DNA from: Mycteria americana
Lineage: Eukaryota > Chordata > Aves > Ciconiiformes > Ciconiidae
DNA: 64,000 nt
Assembly: GCF_035582795.1 (NCBI RefSeq)
Contig: NC_134369.1
Location: forward strand, 61,752,001-61,816,000
Direction of reading: 5' to 3'
Part shown: piece after piece, positions 62,501 to 64,000 of the stretch
How positions within the stretch are numbered: the first letter of the stretch is position 1
Layout: every line of letters starts with the position of its first letter
Notes under the pieces: model-generated
Databases searched by the model: none
Told to the model about the DNA's origin: nothing
What the model saw: only the letters and a program-made list of their open reading frames with translations
Position numbers and translations under genes: made by a program

Positions 62501-62709
62501 TCATTATTAGCTGAATTTGAAAGGAAAATGCCAGGTTGCTAATAGTCTCTTTGTTATTAGGTGCTGTAAAGCTGATCAGCTTGACGTGTGGAAATCAGCA
62601 TGTTTGGGCCTGTGACACCAGTGGTGGTATTTATTTCCGTGTAGGAACTCAACCTCTTAACCCAAGTTTGATGCTTCCTGCATGGATAATGATTGAGCCA
62701 CCTATACAG
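39259..62709 (+). CDS. TECPR2: TECPR2, tectonin beta-propeller repeat protein 2, partial (sixteen coding exons)
   Basis: TECPR2 is a large scaffold that binds ATG8-family proteins and supports autophagy and ER exit sites; human loss causes hereditary spastic paraplegia SPG49. Coding exons: 39259-39477, 39591-39719, 40137-40268, 41278-41435, 42559-42871, 43666-43798, 45181-45645, 46290-47284, 48759-48942, 50976-51149, 53389-53569, 55071-55212, 56569-56809, 57601-57690, 58550-58783, 62561-62709. They join in frame for 3,939 nt, 1,313 residues, with no stop. Residues 1-361 form WD40-type repeats (IAVGSS, LVAVGTASGRVAV, LFSGDDKGKIVY). Residues 362-848 are low-complexity and acidic with a lysine tract. 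From 849 on are TECPR repeats (YIWCLDYRGSLYC, LWALDIHGNLWFRTGI, AIWGLDSLGQIFIRT). The C-terminus, with the DEWEVI LIR motif remembered from human, lies off the right edge. MASVASP was chosen as start by homology and good Kozak context (GCTATGG). Confidence 0.95.
39591..39719 (+). CDS. TECPR2: TECPR2 exon 3
   Basis: 43 codons containing SCFDDLVAVGTASGRVAVFQ, a WD40 blade, ending PGRNKQ. Acceptor TTTCAACAG, donor CAG|GTAAAT, phase 0. Confidence 0.95.
40137..40268 (+). CDS. TECPR2: TECPR2 exon 4
   Basis: 44 codons with SITALAWSPNGMKLFSGDDK, a second classical WD40 blade. Acceptor TTTCACAG, donor CAA|GTGAGC, phase 0. Confidence 0.95.
41278..41435 (+). CDS. TECPR2: TECPR2 exon 5
   Basis: 158 nt: EEPSSIVQLDYNQKVLLVST and LLFYTEEKSVKQVGTQPRK. 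The acceptor CTTTAAAAG has a weak pyrimidine tract. The donor AAAAA|GTAACC leaves two bases that the next exon completes to Asn. Confidence 0.92.
42559..42871 (+). CDS. TECPR2: TECPR2 exon 6
   Basis: 313 nt: TGKFGACFIPGLCKQSDLTL, HGTVQATFILKD and WNEYSIYLLDTVNQ. Acceptor GCATTTTAG, donor CAG|GTAGAT, phase 0. Confidence 0.95.
43666..43798 (+). CDS. TECPR2: TECPR2 exon 7
   Basis: 133 nt: GGLEGYGDIVAVSCTNNEIF and DRDIIRISSRPEGLSS, the last blade of the WD40 propeller. The donor ATAG|GTTTGT is weak; phase 1. Confidence 0.9.
43876..43955 (+). repeat. (CCAA)n and A/C-rich tract
   Basis: Five CCAA units at 43876-43895 lead into an A/C-rich low-complexity run. It starts about 78 bp past the donor of TECPR2 exon 7, in the intron. 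Confidence 0.8.
45181..45645 (+). CDS. TECPR2: TECPR2 exon 8, disordered linker
   Basis: 465 nt, low-complexity and Ser-rich. The conserved part is SRSRSSSVNSVDSGSSF and ISSEDFDQELIVKPIKVK, ending in a lysine tract coded by A/G-only DNA right at the donor GCAAG|GTAGGT. The first 80 or so residues differ from the human protein I remember. Confidence 0.9.
46290..47284 (+). CDS. TECPR2: TECPR2 exon 9, long acidic exon
   Basis: 995 nt, 331 codons of mostly disordered, acidic and Ser/Thr-rich sequence. Recognisable anchors are GDSPQSLNADSFSMTSSLMS early and SSDEEDIYGHGLPYSSSETS near the end, which match the human family. The acceptor follows a (TTTTG) repeat and ends GAACAG; the donor is CAG|GTATAT. 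Confidence 0.93.
48759..48942 (+). CDS. TECPR2: TECPR2 exon 10
   Basis: 184 nt: FAESWMGYSGPGYGILSLVV and KYIWCLDYRGSLYC, the first TECPR-type blade. Acceptor TTTTTTAG, donor TCAG|GTTGGT, phase 1. Confidence 0.95.
49222..49250 (+). repeat. (TTTG)n microsatellite
   Basis: Seven near-perfect TTTG units in the intron after TECPR2 exon 10. Confidence 0.85.
49899..50199 (+). repeat. Decayed amniote interspersed repeat (CR1-like)
   Basis: Runs such as CCAGCTCAGTGTCTTGTCCC, AACAGTGGTCAAAAGCAGC, TCCTGGGCAAAAGG and TCTAGCATCCACAGTTTCCT follow the order of an old dispersed repeat I know from turtle and bird genomes, related to CR1 LINE 3' parts. It is diverged and has no coding capacity. Family assignment is from memory. 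Confidence 0.5.
50424..50471 (+). repeat. Perfect 24-bp tandem duplication
   Basis: Two identical adjacent copies beginning CTACGTAACGAGCAGG, at 50424-50447 and 50448-50471, inside a TECPR2 intron. The identity shows recent duplication. Confidence 0.9.
50976..51149 (+). CDS. TECPR2: TECPR2 exon 11
   Basis: 174 nt: ALLWKIEQKTNKAFACGKVT and DDTAWIIRTNGDLYLQT. Acceptor CTCATACAG, donor ACAG|GTACCT, phase 1. Confidence 0.95.
52345..52440 (+). repeat. MIR-like SINE core
   Basis: AAGTGGCCTGCCCAAGGTCA matches the conserved MIR core (AAGTGACTTGCCCAAGGTCAC) with few changes. Flanking sequence is too diverged to delimit the element exactly. Confidence 0.5.
53389..53569 (+). CDS. TECPR2: TECPR2 exon 12
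   Basis: 181 nt: LSVDRPCARAVKVDCPYPLS and RALLYREGVRSFCPEGEQWK. Acceptor GATTTCTAG, donor TTAG|GTAATG, phase 2. A TG microsatellite follows about 115 bp into the intron. Confidence 0.95.
53671..53735 (+). repeat. (TG)n/(TA)n microsatellite
   Basis: Uninterrupted TG from 53686 to 53702 flanked by mixed TA and TG repeats, about 115 bp past TECPR2 exon 12. Confidence 0.85.
55071..55212 (+). CDS. TECPR2: TECPR2 exon 13
   Basis: 142 nt: QALEPVCITLGDQQTLWALD then IHGNLWFRTGIVSKKPQ, a textbook tectonin repeat. Acceptor CATTCCCAG, donor CAA|GTAGGC, phase 0. Confidence 0.95.
56569..56809 (+). CDS. TECPR2: TECPR2 exon 14
   Basis: 241 nt: VSITDYVVFDQCSLFQTIIQ, TAAQAPVEKVADKLRMAFW and GVWISSGKNEFHVAKGN. 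The acceptor is a (TTTTG) repeat followed by CCCCCCAG; donor ATAG|GTTGGT, phase 1. Confidence 0.95.
57601..57690 (+). CDS. TECPR2: TECPR2 exon 15
   Basis: 90 nt: TYWKNIVPRGTASATKWIFV and ASTASSKE. Acceptor TTTCTTTCAAG, donor GAAG|GTTAGT, phase 1. Confidence 0.93.
57867..57887 (+). repeat. 21-base A homopolymer
   Basis: Uninterrupted A run in the intron after TECPR2 exon 15, with no recognisable element upstream. Confidence 0.85.
58550..58783 (+). CDS. TECPR2: TECPR2 exon 16
   Basis: 234 nt: SFLWLCQSNKDLFCVSDQNP and CQDAIWGLDSLGQIFIRTLS, another TECPR blade. Acceptor TTTCTGTAG, donor CTAG|GTATGA, phase 1. Confidence 0.95.
   Translation, partial: EAFCGCVKATRICFVSVIRTLSFVLLRCSCHRRLKWCTTLPARMPFGVWIVLGRYLSEHCHPAVQQGCIGQNWISLN
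58784..62560. other. TECPR2 intron between exons 16 and 17
   Basis: About 3.8 kb with no coding signal. It contains two adjacent hairpin-forming repeats at 60,650-60,684 and an A/C-rich tract at about 61,856-61,910. Confidence 0.6.
60650..60684. repeat. Two adjacent hairpin palindromes
   Basis: ATACCCATTATGGGTAT (60650-60666) is an eight-base inverted repeat around one T. GATACCCATTAGGGTATC (60667-60684) directly follows with seven-base arms and a four-base loop. Both share the ATACCC arm. Confidence 0.85.
62561..62709 (+). CDS. TECPR2: TECPR2 exon 17 (last in window)
   Basis: 149 nt: AVKLISLTCGNQHVWACDTS and GTQPLNPSLMLPAWIMIEPP. Acceptor TTGTTATTAG, donor CAG|GTAAAA, phase 0. The remaining TECPR repeats and stop lie beyond the window. 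Confidence 0.95.
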
Positions 62710-64000
62710 GTAAAATGTTGATTACAATTCTTTGTAAGCCAGTGGTTTAGCTGTATGCATTTGAAAAAGAATAATTTTAACACTCATGAAAAACAATAGA
62801 GCCAGATTTTAAAGGTGTAGCTTAAAACTTTGTCCCACATGTTTGAATTCTACAGGATTTCTCTCTAGCTCTCAAAAAAACCCCCAAAAAACAACAACAA
62901 CAAAAAAAACCCCCAGAGTCTGTATAAGGTACTCTGAATATGCTGCCTTATGACCGTAAGTCATCCCGAATTCATCTAATCATCACAAACAGCTTTAATT
63001 GTTTTTTTTTTTTTCCAAAAGTGGAAGGTTTTGTTTTCCTTTCTATCCTTAATGAAAGTTTACCCTTCTCATAACACAGCAGCTTGATAGACATGTAGTA
63101 GAATGCAGCCTTGAACCATATACTGAATACCTGCTGTATGCTAGCCTGGCTGGACTGGCAAACAGCACAAAGCAGGGGGTGTGGGAAGGCTCTGCTCAAG
63201 TGGCATGGTGCTGAAGTGCCTGCCTCCCTCTTCCTTTATCCTCACCCTTGTGAGTCTGGGATGCTTGCCAGGGTGCTGTGCACATGCAGTACAATTGCAG
63301 CTCTTCTCCCTTGTTCCGGGAATGGGCAAACTTTATATCCTTTCTACCTGCCAACTGGGAGGATCAGAGTGGAAAGAAGCCTCCTAAAGTACCCTGGGAG
63401 CATCTTTTCTGAATATAGAGAATGGACAAAATATGTTTCTCTAGTGTCTGGTTTCTTTTTTAATCTCTCCTTAACCTCAGTGCTTGTTTTTGTTGCTGCT
63501 CTAATACTTTGCAAGTTAAACTGTGAAATGGGTGTAACTTCTATGTCATGGGTTGGGACTGCTATAGTTGAGCTGACCTCTAACTACTGATTTCATTCTT
63601 TGCTCCTTGGCACGAAATCACTTGAACTGTCTGCTGATCTAGCATAGTAGCACTGGATGTATTTGCATATTTGATTTACATTTTATAATGTTACAGAATT
63701 TCTCCTAAAGATTTCGAAATGTGTGGTACTTTTGAAAGGACAGATTAAGAAATAAATGTCGATCTCTGGCAGTGGAGTTGCAATAGTTTGGTTTTTACAT
63801 CATTCGCTTTTGGTTCTGCTTATCTTAGCCAATTATTATCTGCTTCTGTGAATCTCAGGGTGTAGCAGCAAAGAAGGGGAGGGAAACTTCAGATTTGCAT
63901 CCCATCAGTTAGCACAGCACTGGTTAGACTTGTTCTTCTGTGCTGGCAATGTGGTCAGTCACACCTGGAGAAATGGCACCTTTGCAGAGTAGCAGAACAG
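62710..64000. other. TECPR2 intron running off the right edge
   Basis: AT-rich intron with an A/C-rich tract at about 62,874-62,915. No homologous exon follows before base 64000; the 159-codon open frame at 63,111-63,590 has no TECPR2-like sequence. Confidence 0.55.

Noticed and set aside
63111-63590. 159-codon open frame at the right edge
   Set aside because: No match to the remembered TECPR2 C-terminal repeats, no acceptor in proper phase, and overlapping frames exist.

Overview
This is vertebrate nuclear DNA, most likely from a bird. Genes are split by GT-AG introns, there are CpG-island promoters, a eukaryotic tRNA gene, few recognisable transposons, and many T/G- or A/C-rich low-complexity tracts of the kind common in avian introns. 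The gene order MOK(-) / tRNA-Ile / ZNF839(+) / CINP(-) / TECPR2(+) matches my memory of human 14q32.31. Gene calls come from exon-by-exon translation, splice-phase bookkeeping and remembered homologue sequences; no database search was run.

Layout. Bases 1-6,864 hold three exons of the ciliary kinase MOK on the minus strand; the rest of that gene lies past the left edge, and its first coding exon was not located. A CpG island at about 9.7-10.85 kb is the likely MOK promoter; it holds an RFX X-box-like site, a perfect CRE and stacked GC boxes. A second CpG island, at about 11.18-13.0 kb, carries a tRNA-Ile(AAU) gene and the promoter and first exon of ZNF839. ZNF839 runs to a TAA at 24,339 in eight coding exons (1,138 residues predicted). 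Bases 24.74-28.2 kb are the intergenic gap between the convergent ZNF839 and CINP genes. CINP is complete on the minus strand (five coding exons, 211 residues). A shared CpG island at about 33.8-34.9 kb separates CINP from TECPR2, which starts on the plus strand. TECPR2 has a non-coding first exon, then sixteen coding exons from 39,259 to 62,709 (1,313 residues in frame), and continues past the right edge.

Functions. MOK (ciliary kinase), CINP (replication and checkpoint factor binding CDK2) and TECPR2 (autophagy and ER-export scaffold) are unrelated housekeeping genes in two head-to-head pairs, MOK/ZNF839 and CINP/TECPR2. They share promoters rather than a pathway. I see no operon-like system, CRISPR, virus or novel defence locus. 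The most notable oddity is MOK exon 3: where its 5' splice site should be, the sequence reads GG instead of GT, and the exon has unusual substitutions. This suggests splice-site loss, gene decay or a sequence error. Other points include a NAGNAG acceptor and a 14-A coding run in ZNF839, upstream ORFs in TECPR2, a twin hairpin and a perfect 24-bp tandem duplication.
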